A DNA stretch of 11,403 nt, taken from the NCBI GenBank assembly GCA_964580995.1, contig CAZOMV010000140.1, positions 1 to 11,403 on the forward strand, given 5' to 3'. The position numbers were made by a program, and so were the translations under genes. The DNA is from JAKJEP01 sp964580995 (lineage in GTDB: Bacteria; Planctomycetota; Phycisphaerae; Sedimentisphaerales; SM23-30). Each line of letters opens with the position of its first letter. The first letter of the stretch is position 1. A model generated the notes under the pieces. The model saw nothing but the letters and a program-made list of their open reading frames with translations. It was not told where the DNA came from and searched no databases. Positions 1-6,883 of the stretch are shown here, piece after piece.

Positions 1-40
1 AAGTTACCTATTTTAACATTTTGAAGTTTTTATGAAAATA

Positions 41-58
41 TTTGTGAACGGTTACAAA
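41..58. promoter_or_regulatory. LacI/GalR-like operator candidate
   Basis: The sequence TTTGTGAACGGTTACAAA is an imperfect palindrome (7 of 9 base pairs complementary) with a central CG. It resembles the TGTAAACGTTTACA type of operator used by LacI-family repressors of sugar genes. It lies about 90-105 bases downstream of the expected start of the leftward transcript. Its core, GTGAACGGTTAC, recurs with one change at 711-722 ahead of the large glycosidase gene. The regulator itself is not in the window, so the assignment is inference. Confidence 0.4.
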
Positions 59-134
59 CATTTTAGTCTTTTTGTGTTCCAAGTTATTTTTGAGACCAAG
101 GGGGATATGGATTCAACCAAGTAAAACTGATTGT

Positions 135-152
135 GGGATATACTCTTATCCC
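135..152. promoter_or_regulatory. palindrome at the leftward transcription start
   Basis: GGGATA, six bases, then TATCCC form a perfect 6-bp inverted repeat. It starts two bases downstream of the leftward -10 box and covers the expected transcription start near 147. The position suits a repressor site. It could equally be a small 5' leader hairpin. Confidence 0.3.
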
Positions 153-153
153 G

Positions 154-182
154 ATTATAAAGTACTCACATTTCCCAGTCAA
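154..182 (-). promoter_or_regulatory. sigma70-type promoter, leftward
   Basis: On the minus strand there is TTGACT (177-182), a 17-base spacer, and a perfect TATAAT (154-159). Transcription would begin near 147 and run out of the left edge of the window. No start codon with a good ribosome binding site is seen before position 1, so the gene it serves is outside the window. Confidence 0.6.
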
Positions 183-294
183 ACGCTAACCGATATTTTT
201 CCTCTATAAAAACGGGTTGTCAAGTTATTTTTTCTACATTCCCAGTACGCCGATAGGACAAAACTAGTCTACCTTCTCCGTTCCACCAGCTACC

Positions 295-624
295 TCACCC
301 ACTGCCCAACATCGCTTTAAACATTGCCTGTCCTTGTTCCGAACGAAAAGATATCCGGACGGGTTCATTATAACCGTTCTGCAGAGCTGGCCTGGTCGTT
401 GCAATCAACACCGATGACTTGTACCCGTAAGCAGACAGCTTTGTCCGCCTTCAAGGTCCTCTAAGTCGCCGTATCGAGGCAGTGCATCGGCCGTGGCCAA
501 GGAATAATCAGAATGTGCCGTAGATTAGATCGGGGTGCTGTTGACTCCACAATGTGTTACCGCCGACACAGAAATAGCCCATCACCTTCATGCCCTTTTG
601 ATGGTCCATCCCAACTTTGCGTTG
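295..624 (-). pseudogene. decayed glycoside-hydrolase-like gene remnant
   Basis: One minus-strand frame keeps two protein-like stretches. The first (624-511) reads GMDHQKGMKVMGYFCVGGNT and continues to HPDLIYGTF. I recognise this as resembling the GMKVMGYFCVGANTRWG...HPDLSYG segment of alpha-L-fucosidase-like (GH29-type) proteins of PVC bacteria. The frame then hits TGA at 510-508 and a second TGA further on. The second stretch (about 424-295) reads SAYGYKSSVLIATTRPALQN and continues to FRSEQGQAMFKAMLGSG before a terminal TGA at 297-295. Between the two, another frame reads DYSLATADALPRYGDLEDLE, which suggests paired compensating frameshifts. There is no start codon. The upstream part is missing where the GH36-like gene's promoter begins (633). 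The family call for the first stretch is moderate; the C-terminal stretch is not recognised. Confidence 0.55.
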
Positions 625-632
625 CCTGACTG

Positions 633-661
633 TTGACAACAAGAATGCGTTTAGCGATTAT
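633..661 (+). promoter_or_regulatory. sigma70-type promoter of the GH36-like gene
   Basis: A perfect TTGACA (633-638) is followed by a 17-base spacer and GATTAT (656-661, 4 of 6 consensus bases). Transcription would start near 668, leaving a leader of about 80 bases before the ATG at 750. This argues against the longer in-frame TTG start at 633, which would lie inside the promoter. Confidence 0.5.
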
Positions 662-710
662 ATGGGTTGTTCCGCCCGGGAAACGATATCTCGGAATGTT
701 TTCGAAACCC

Positions 711-722
711 GTGAACTGTTAC
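711..722. promoter_or_regulatory. second GTGAAC(G/T)GTTAC site in the GH36-like leader
   Basis: GTGAACTGTTAC matches the core of the operator candidate at 44-55 (GTGAACGGTTAC) in 11 of 12 bases. It lies in the 5' leader, downstream of the expected transcription start and about 28 bases ahead of the ATG, where a roadblock repressor would bind. A perfect palindrome TTTCGAAA (700-707) lies directly upstream. Together the two GTGAAC sites suggest joint control of the leftward unit and the glycosidase. This is inference from motif similarity. Confidence 0.35.
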
Positions 723-749
723 CTGAATCCAGAAAAAGAAGAATATACT

Positions 750-3700
750 ATGAACAAGCGAATCATGCAGATGAGAGTAGTGGTAATATTGTCTATGGTG
801 GGCGTTGCTGTTGCATCTGCGGCAAATGGGATTCGAGTGGACGATGCATTTGTAAGCTCGGACCTTGGTGGGAGCCGATGGAGCATCGGTACCGATGCCA
901 TGGAGATGAGTTTTTCGCTCGACGGCGGACGTCTCATGCTGGTTAGTTGTCTGAATAAACTCACCATGCCCGCCCGCGAGTATATCGGGGCGCAAGCGGC
1001 AGTCGACTTGTTGCCTTCTGAGAACTCTGTATTCCCAGACATTTATCACGTGGAGCAGGTCTGGTCTAAGGTATTGACCTCCGGTATGTCTGCCGACCCG
1101 TCCGCCGACCCGTCCGCCGATAATCTTCATCTGACAGTAAAGAAAGGGGATATGATCGGCTTTGTGGTGAGCAGGCGTGATCAGATCGGCGTCGACTGGG
1201 TCACACGGGTGGATTATAGCGACAGCGAAAGCTATACGTCGTCCGATGATACTTCGCTTGACCAGGGACCGGTGTGGTATTATTTCGTACACGTAGGTGG
1301 GACTGGATTTCTAGAGCAAATGACTTCGACCGTAGGCGACGAAGACAGTAAAATTCGTGTGCCTCTGGGCGGCACCTACTACTATCCGGCGTGGTCGCGG
1401 GGACCGTCGGCCAATGGGAAGATGCTCTATTCGACCGATTACCAGGCGGTACGCGCATGGCGGGCCCCGAAGGACGGCGTGGTGAGCATTAGTGGCACTG
1501 CAAAGGGCCAGGGCGATGGCTCAGTTGAGGTCCGTATTCTCCGAATTGCGAACAAGGCTGGCAACTCGCCTTCGGCGGGTGCGGCTGGGATACGGTGGCG
1601 ATCCGAGGACACTTCGGCGGAACGGGTGACCGTCGGCGGGTGTGCCGCAGCGCAGTTGGACTGGACTCTTGCCTCAACAGAATCTGAAGGGCTGCGTGTA
1701 GTGCTACACGTTCAAGCCTATCCAGGCACTTCGATCTTGAGGCATTGGGTGGAGGTGAAGAACTCCGGCTCAAAGCCGGTGAAACCGGGTTTCTTTCCTC
1801 AACTATTCTCCATGGGAATGCAGGGCGATGGGCTGGTTCACCACTGGATGATCGGCGGGAACAACGCTGATGACCAGGGGATGCTCAAGAGCGCCGAAGT
1901 GGGAAGCTCCTATCATCAGGCCGTCGGTTCACACGGGCAGTGGACTTATACACCATGGATGGCCATTCAACGTAAGAATGGCGACGGGTTGTTTGCCGAG
2001 CTGGACTACACCGGTATGTGGCGGTTGGCCGTTGACCGCGAGCAAGGCGGTCCCGCGACATTCACAGCCGGCTTGCCCGAGACGCAGTTTGCAAAGGAAC
2101 TCGGACCCGGCGAACAGCTCACGCTACCGATGGTGACTATTGGTGTGTTTCGTGATGACCTCGATGATATGGGCCGCCGGATCTACGACTGGCAGTACAT
2201 GTACCTTTGGGACTACACACACCACCAGTGGTATGGGAAGATGCTGTACGCGGCTCCCATTTTCAGCATGAACACCGGTACCGCAAGCAACCAGGAAAAC
2301 TTCGCCGTCAGGCTCGAGCAGGACCTATACTACGCCGATCTCGCGCGGAACCTGGGATTCGACATCCTCTGGGACGATGCGGGCTGGTCCGCCCGGCCGG
2401 GTTTCTGGAATACCGATGGAGAGGGGCCTGATTTCGCCGAAACGGTTCGATACACGGCAAAATCTGGAATGAAGTGGACGCTGTGGTTCCTGGGGCTCCC
2501 GTCTTCGGGGCTTCTGGATACCAAGGTTGGTTCGTGGGGCAACTTCCAGTGGCGTACCGATGGAGTAGCATCCTATTCTCTGGAAGATGAGTCTAAATTC
2601 AGGCGCAGAATCCAAGGGTTCCGGGATCGGAACCCTCGTGCATCGTTCCATACCTGCGGTGGCGGTGGGACTTACGCGCACACGTTCGAGATGCAACGGT
2701 TCGCAGATTCGAACTACTTTGCGGACGCTGGCGGGGACCAGACGAACTACTACTTCTCATATTTCGAGCTCCCCGACAAATGGTTCGATAATCTGGCTGT
2801 AGGTCAGAAAGAATACTCCGAGAAAGTCTGGCGAATGCTTACTATGGTTCCGGTCTGGTGTGCAGGCGCCCTGAATGGCGACGGTACCGACCTCGGCTCC
2901 ATGACAGATGCATATCGGTATCTAACCGCAAACGGTGTCGCGGGCCGGTGGTCCTATGTGGCACACCCCGTGATCAAAGGGGATATTGATTATCAGTACT
3001 TCCAGAGGGTCAGCCGGGACCAGATGAAGTCGGTCATTATCATCAAGCACAAGCCGGAGGGTGAGGTTACCATCTATCCCAGAGGTCTTATTGCAAATCA
3101 TTCTTATCTCGTGGAGTTTGGGAACAACCCCGCTGCTGGGGAGAATCGAAGCGGCGCTGATCTGATGGCTAATGGGATTACTCCGCGGGATATTAAGGCA
3201 GGAGAGTGCATCTTCCTGAACCTGCCGAATCGTCCCGGCAGCGGCAAGGACAAAACTGCTCCATCGGCTCCGGGGCGTGTGCTCAGCCGATCCGAGGAAA
3301 ACCTTGGATACACCGGAATCGGCATATACTGGTCGGCCGGGTCGGATGACAACTGGGTTAGCAGGTATGAAGTACGCCGTGGCGACCGCCTTATTAATAA
3401 AGTTGCTACCGGGACGTACTACTTCGACAGGTCCGAGGGCTGGGACTCCGGCGCTGAGTATTCGGTACGAACCATTGACGGTGATGGCAACGTGAGCGAT
3501 TGGACCGCGTTGAGTACTACCGTGCAGGATGCACCTGCGTATTCGGCACTGGGCGGGCATTCGTCCCAAAGTGGGTTCAATGGGTGGAAAGCGGAGTATT
3601 CGAGTGATGGCCGGAACTTCGCTGAAATGACCTGGATCCCGAAGGGCTCGCTCCATCCTGTGTGGATCGATGTCGCCAAACAGCCCGGCGGGGCCGAAGG

Positions 3701-5135
3701 CTATTGGCAGGCTGCGGAGACGGCGCGTGTGGGCCATGCCTGGCAGCAAGCCTCCACGAACGCAGAATGCGTGAGAACCTGGGTTGCCCCTAAAGCGGGA
3801 ACCGTTCGGGTCGCGGGACGGGCGATGAAGGATTTATATCACCGGGACAAAGGTGAGCAACTCCGCGTACGGATCTTGCTTAACGATGTTCAAAAATGGC
3901 CCAATAGTGGTTGGGCCAATGTACCTCAGGGCAGCGGAGGAGAGCATGCGCCAACTGCCGCAGTTGAAGCAAGGTACGATATCAGTGTTCCCACCCTTGC
4001 GTCGGAGGGCAACTCCGGCCATGTGGTACATCTGAGTGGAATTATCGGCGTTGCTCATGACCTTATTCTTAACGTCAAGGCGGGGGATGCCGTTCGGTTT
4101 GTTCTGGACAAAGGAACTACTCCCGATAACGATTATGTCGCCTGGATGCCAAAGATATCCTACCAAGGCCCAGAACAAAAAGCTAACTCCGCCAGTATCG
4201 TCAGGATAGTGTGCGGTTCCAGTAAGGAGTACACTGATTCCTGCGGGAATGTATGGTCGAATGATTGCCATTTCTCCGGTGGTTCGGATATGGCGTTCGA
4301 GGCGGCGGTTGAGGGGTGTACTCCCGGAGTCACCGACCAGTCGCTGTATAGGTTCGGGCGGTCTGGAAAAGACTTCTCTTATGCCATTCCTGTGAAGCCC
4401 GGGCTGTATACGCTGAGGTTAAAGTTCGCTGAGCCGACGTATCAGATGATCTATGAGCGGCCCTTCAACCTTTCGATCAATGGCATGTCTAGGTTGCGCA
4501 ACTTCGATATTTGCCAGGCAGCTCATGGAGCGAACAAGGCCTATGAGAAGGTGTTCCGTTATTTGGTTCCAGACGCTGAAGGCCATATCGTAATACGGTT
4601 CACAGGCGGCTGGGATCCTGCCCAGAAATCCGATGAGGCGATAGTGCAAGCCATCGAGATAATGCCGGAAATTAAATCCGCCATTCGGATCGATGTCGGT
4701 TCAGATTGCGAGTTCGTGGACTGGAGCAGTTCGATCTGGAATGGGGATTTCGGTTTTGATGGCGGAGCATGCATCACCTCCAACGCCAAGGTTACCCAGG
4801 CATCTCCCACGCTCTATGACCAGGATCTGTACCGGACGGCGAGATCAGGTAAGAGCTTTGGCTATACGCTCTCGGTCGTGCCGGGGCTTTACACCGTGCA
4901 CCTAAAGTTCGCGGAACTCTGGCTCAAGGAGAAAGGCCAGCGGCCCTTGAATATTGAGGTCAACGGCCGCCGAGTACGTGAGACCTGGGACCCTGCTCAG
5001 GCTGTGGGAGAGTTGGGAATGGCCGCTGATTTTAGGGTGGAGGACGTCGCTCCCGATAAGGATGGCAACATTCGGATTGTTGTCAGCGCCGCAGGAGAGA
5101 ATGACGCGATCCTGCAGGGGATTGAAATAGAGTAG
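750..5135 (+). CDS. secreted GH36-like multidomain glycosidase with FN3 and two malectin domains
   Basis: This 1461-residue protein starts at 750 (MNKRIMQMRVVVILSMVGVA, signal peptide, likely cut after VASA). The N-terminal part resembles the beta-sandwich of clan GH-D alpha-galactosidases (FSLDGGRLMLVS..., later GDGLFAELDYTGMWRLAVD) and carries an insert at about 126-266. The catalytic barrel spans about 510-800. It shows LWDDAGW (538-546), WRTDGV with D604 as the likely nucleophile, HTCGGGG (C636), and FADAGGDQ, where D659 or D663 may be the acid/base. FN3 follows at about 836-925, then a beta-rich carbohydrate-binding-like module (about 933-1140) and two malectin domains (1149-1309, 1310-1461). 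Expected role: extracellular or periplasmic cleavage of alpha-galactosyl-type linkages in a complex glycan. The exact substrate cannot be read from sequence. The ribosome binding site is weak (AGAAGA). The gene is monocistronic here, with its own promoter at 633-661. Confidence 0.85.
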   Translation: MNKRIMQMRVVVILSMVGVAVASAANGIRVDDAFVSSDLGGSRWSIGTDAMEMSFSLDGGRLMLVSCLNKLTMPAREYIGAQAAVDLLPSENSVFPDIYHVEQVWSKVLTSGMSADPSADPSADNLHLTVKKGDMIGFVVSRRDQIGVDWVTRVDYSDSESYTSSDDTSLDQGPVWYYFVHVGGTGFLEQMTSTVGDEDSKIRVPLGGTYYYPAWSRGPSANGKMLYSTDYQAVRAWRAPKDGVVSISGTAKGQGDGSVEVRILRIANKAGNSPSAGAAGIRWRSEDTSAERVTVGGCAAAQLDWTLASTESEGLRVVLHVQAYPGTSILRHWVEVKNSGSKPVKPGFFPQLFSMGMQGDGLVHHWMIGGNNADDQGMLKSAEVGSSYHQAVGSHGQWTYTPWMAIQRKNGDGLFAELDYTGMWRLAVDREQGGPATFTAGLPETQFAKELGPGEQLTLPMVTIGVFRDDLDDMGRRIYDWQYMYLWDYTHHQWYGKMLYAAPIFSMNTGTASNQENFAVRLEQDLYYADLARNLGFDILWDDAGWSARPGFWNTDGEGPDFAETVRYTAKSGMKWTLWFLGLPSSGLLDTKVGSWGNFQWRTDGVASYSLEDESKFRRRIQGFRDRNPRASFHTCGGGGTYAHTFEMQRFADSNYFADAGGDQTNYYFSYFELPDKWFDNLAVGQKEYSEKVWRMLTMVPVWCAGALNGDGTDLGSMTDAYRYLTANGVAGRWSYVAHPVIKGDIDYQYFQRVSRDQMKSVIIIKHKPEGEVTIYPRGLIANHSYLVEFGNNPAAGENRSGADLMANGITPRDIKAGECIFLNLPNRPGSGKDKTAPSAPGRVLSRSEENLGYTGIGIYWSAGSDDNWVSRYEVRRGDRLINKVATGTYYFDRSEGWDSGAEYSVRTIDGDGNVSDWTALSTTVQDAPAYSALGGHSSQSGFNGWKAEYSSDGRNFAEMTWIPKGSLHPVWIDVAKQPGGAEGYWQAAETARVGHAWQQASTNAECVRTWVAPKAGTVRVAGRAMKDLYHRDKGEQLRVRILLNDVQKWPNSGWANVPQGSGGEHAPTAAVEARYDISVPTLASEGNSGHVVHLSGIIGVAHDLILNVKAGDAVRFVLDKGTTPDNDYVAWMPKISYQGPEQKANSASIVRIVCGSSKEYTDSCGNVWSNDCHFSGGSDMAFEAAVEGCTPGVTDQSLYRFGRSGKDFSYAIPVKPGLYTLRLKFAEPTYQMIYERPFNLSINGMSRLRNFDICQAAHGANKAYEKVFRYLVPDAEGHIVIRFTGGWDPAQKSDEAIVQAIEIMPEIKSAIRIDVGSDCEFVDWSSSIWNGDFGFDGGACITSNAKVTQASPTLYDQDLYRTARSGKSFGYTLSVVPGLYTVHLKFAELWLKEKGQRPLNIEVNGRRVRETWDPAQAVGELGMAADFRVEDVAPDKDGNIRIVVSAAGENDAILQGIEIE
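1092..1121. repeat. 12-bp in-frame tandem repeat
   Basis: GCCGACCCGTCC occurs twice in perfect tandem, then a partial third unit. It encodes SADPSADPSADN inside the N-terminal insert of the GH36-like protein, in a loop just before LHLTVKKGD. The length, a multiple of three, keeps the frame. It looks like a slippage-prone surface loop. Confidence 0.7.
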
Positions 5136-5344
5136 CGTCGGTAGGCACGCGGCGATCCTGAAACCACGGGCTCGCATCAAAACCAAAAACAACGAAAGGT
5201 TTATAATATTAAAAACAATCGTATCAGCGAGCCAAAATCGTCTCAGAAATCTCTACACGGCCATTGTACCACATTGGTTGAAGACATACACTGGAAAACA
5301 GGACCGTTTGAGTAGTTGAAGCGACAGATGCTATCGTGCAAAAG
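5136..5344. other. convergent intergenic region
   Basis: The region lies between the 3' ends of the GH36-like gene (plus) and the UroD-like gene (minus). I see no strong hairpin with a T-run for either gene. A weak imperfect stem, CGACAG-ATG-CTATCG at 5322-5336, follows the UroD-like stop but lacks a U-tract. The first half is A-rich, with an AAAGG motif and a short open frame described separately. Confidence 0.4.
5208..5315 (+). pseudogene. possible 5' remnant of a lost downstream gene
   Basis: A 35-codon frame begins with ATT eight bases after AAAGG, reads IKNNRISEPKSSQK and later TTLVEDIHWKTGPFE, then stops at TAG (5313-5315). If the first codon were ATG this would be a textbook translation start. 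It may be the dead beginning of a gene that once followed the glycosidase, or a small ORF with a rare ATT start. The peptide is not recognised. Low confidence. Confidence 0.2.
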
Positions 5345-6403
5345 TTAGGGAACGCACTCTTTCACGGTATGATACATGACCAGCAGATTTTCCAGCGGGG
5401 TATCCGGCTGAAGGTTATGGGCCGGGGCGAGAATAAAACCGCCGCTTTTTCCCACCGTCCGGATCCGTTCCCGGATTTCCGCTTTCACCTCTTCCACACT
5501 GCCGAAGGGCAAGGTTTTCTGAATACTAATGGTGCCGTGGAAACAGATTCGATCCCCGAATTCTGCTTTCAGCTCCGCCGGATTCATATCCGCCGCTTCC
5601 GGCTGAATCGTGTCATAAATGTCCACCCCCGCCTCAATCAAGTCGGGCCAGATTTTGTGCGTGGAGCCGCAGCTATGCAGCATCACTTTTACACCGTATC
5701 GGTGCCCCAGTTCGCAAAAAGCCTTAACGCGGGGAAAAAACAGCTTCCGCCATACCTTCGGACTCATCAGCAGTCCGTTTTGTGTTCCATAATCATCCCC
5801 AATCCAGAGGATGTCAATTTTCCCCCGGCAGCGTTGCAAGGCCTTTTCGCTCCGCTGATAACAAAGCTCAAATCGCTTCTCCATGCATGCCATCCCGACC
5901 GGATCTTCGGTGGCAATATCAAACAATACCTGCTCCACTCCCCGTCCGAAGGCTGTGCCGTTAATCATATCCATATTCCCCGGCGAGCCATAAAGAATGC
6001 CATATTCCCAATAGGAATCGCAAAGGTGCGACAACGCCTCATAATCAAACCATTCCACCCGGGGCCAGCGCCAGTTTTCCACATCCCGGATGGTTTTAAA
6101 ATCCGCATAGGGCAGACAGGCCGATTCCATGTACGTACCCGCCATATTCTGCACCGGTTTGCGCACCTGCCCCCACATCGTCTCAAACCGCCCATCCTCC
6201 CACTGCCGCAGCTCTGGACCAATATATGGTACATTGACCGTCCGGATATCCACCCCCAGCCGTTCCAGTACGGCATCCATCTGATCCGTCTGAAAATACT
6301 TCATCAACATTTCGTCAATTTCCGGTGTGCCCAGATAATTACAGGGGGTAACATCCGGCTGTTCGTGGGCCAGTGCGGCTAAAATGCGTTCTTTGGGCTT
6401 CAT
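5345..6403 (-). CDS. uroporphyrinogen decarboxylase (URO-D) superfamily protein, methyltransferase-like
   Basis: This 352-residue cytoplasmic protein belongs to the UroD/cobalamin methyltransferase (MtaA/MtbA-like) superfamily. The ATG at 6403 is chosen because GGAG lies six bases upstream; an in-frame TTG at 6424 lacks such a site. The N-terminus MKPKERILAALAHEQPDVTP is typical of the family. A GDDYGTQNG segment lies at about 202-210. LHSCG with H243 and C245 matches the H-x-C zinc ligand pair of the methyltransferase branch, and the C-terminal APAHNLQPDTPLENLL segment is characteristic of bacterial members. True HemE is unlikely, because the zinc-type HxC motif is present. Proteins of this group are thought to move methyl groups between corrinoid proteins and a thiol or other acceptor. 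No corrinoid protein or methyltransferase partner gene is adjacent, so the substrate is unknown. The gene stands alone, convergent with the GH36-like gene. Confidence 0.85.
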   Translation of the reverse strand: MKPKERILAALAHEQPDVTPCNYLGTPEIDEMLMKYFQTDQMDAVLERLGVDIRTVNVPYIGPELRQWEDGRFETMWGQVRKPVQNMAGTYMESACLPYADFKTIRDVENWRWPRVEWFDYEALSHLCDSYWEYGILYGSPGNMDMINGTAFGRGVEQVLFDIATEDPVGMACMEKRFELCYQRSEKALQRCRGKIDILWIGDDYGTQNGLLMSPKVWRKLFFPRVKAFCELGHRYGVKVMLHSCGSTHKIWPDLIEAGVDIYDTIQPEAADMNPAELKAEFGDRICFHGTISIQKTLPFGSVEEVKAEIRERIRTVGKSGGFILAPAHNLQPDTPLENLLVMYHTVKECVP

Positions 6404-6564
6404 CCTAAACTCCAGTAAAATCAACCTTTCTCATAGAAAACGCTTGGCTATGCAAGCACGCCTTCCTATTCCACAATAATAGTAAAATCTTCCTCGGATT
6501 ACAACAAATGGAAGCAGTTTTTACGAAATATAATGCTAATTCTGTTAAATGTGTATGTTCTCAC

Positions 6565-6639
6565 CTATTCCTTAGCCCGTTCAATCTCAGCTTGCCAGTC
6601 TGTAATCCAAGCCCTGGCGGCAAGGTCCTGGTAATTCAT
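6565..6639 (-). CDS. 24-residue ORF downstream of the broken small gene
   Basis: MNYQDLAARAWITDWQAEIERAKE starts with ATG (6639-6637) preceded by GAAGG at seven bases, a good ribosome binding site, and ends at TAG (6567-6565). It lies 47 bases downstream of the stop of the left small-gene copy, on the same strand, as if second in a two-gene unit. The product would be a short amphipathic peptide rich in A, W, E and K. I do not recognise it. It may be a real microprotein or the 5' remnant of a longer gene. Its partner is broken, so it may no longer be expressed. Confidence 0.35.
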   Translation of the reverse strand: MNYQDLAARAWITDWQAEIERAKE

Positions 6640-6686
6640 GTTGTTACCTTCAGCATCGGCGGGCGGCACACAACGCCGCCACCTGC

Positions 6687-6869
6687 TTATACCACAACCT
6701 CTTCCTCGCCAGTTCCATTCTCAACTGCCTCCCCATTCTCTTCTCCCAGCATGGCTTCAAATGCCTTCTCCAGGCAATGAATGGCCAGCGGAATCTCATT
6801 TCGGCTGAAGCTAGTGGTTGATTTCTAGGTCCCATCCCGATCTTTAAATCGTTTCTGGATCCATGTCTT
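6687..6869 (-). pseudogene. left copy of the ~95-aa small protein gene: 5'-truncated, in-frame TAG
   Basis: The minus frame reads KTWIQKRFKDRDGT, a TAG stop (6827-6825), then KSTTSFSRNEIPLAIHCLEK and an acidic tail ending VENGTGEEEVVV at TAA (6689-6687). It is the 3' two thirds of the gene whose 5' part is at 10996-11184. Over the shared 28 codons the copies differ at 16 of 84 bases. Twelve of these are synonymous, and one turns the Trp codon TGG into TAG. Homology stops at about 6870, only 14 bases from the stop of the 480-residue lipoprotein gene. The family (RRFKDRDGxWKST..F.RNEIPLA) is one I associate with short uncharacterised, often multicopy proteins of PVC and other uncultured bacteria. 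No function is known to me. Confidence 0.75.
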
Positions 6870-6883
6870 TGCTCCTCACTTCA

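Larger units (their letters stand above)
1..294. other. gene-free AT-rich regulatory stretch at the left edge
   Basis: I see no credible coding frame here. The stretch is AT-rich compared with the genes to its right. It contains a leftward promoter (154-182), a palindrome at its expected transcription start (135-152) and a LacI-like operator (41-58). The simplest reading is the upstream region of a gene or operon on the minus strand that lies beyond position 1. A second TTGACA-like -35 lies on the minus strand near 219-224, but it lacks a good -10 at the right distance. Confidence 0.5.

Noticed and set aside
633..749. 39-residue N-terminal extension of the GH36-like protein starting at TTG 633
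   Set aside because: That TTG is the -35 box of a promoter, and the extension would bury the signal peptide that starts at 750.
5336..6382. 348-codon open frame on the plus strand
   Set aside because: It is the antisense shadow of the UroD-like gene, which has clear family motifs and a ribosome binding site.
6404..6424. Seven-residue extension of the UroD-like protein from TTG 6424
   Set aside because: The GGAG site is correctly placed for ATG 6403, which also gives the usual family N-terminus.
6442..6457. GCTTG-N6-CAAGC inverted repeat upstream of the UroD-like gene
   Set aside because: Only five base pairs, and not clearly placed relative to a promoter; too weak to call an operator.
6508..6780. 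90-codon plus-strand frame
   Set aside because: Low-complexity Ser/Pro/Thr reading opposite the broken small gene and the 24-residue ORF; no start signal.
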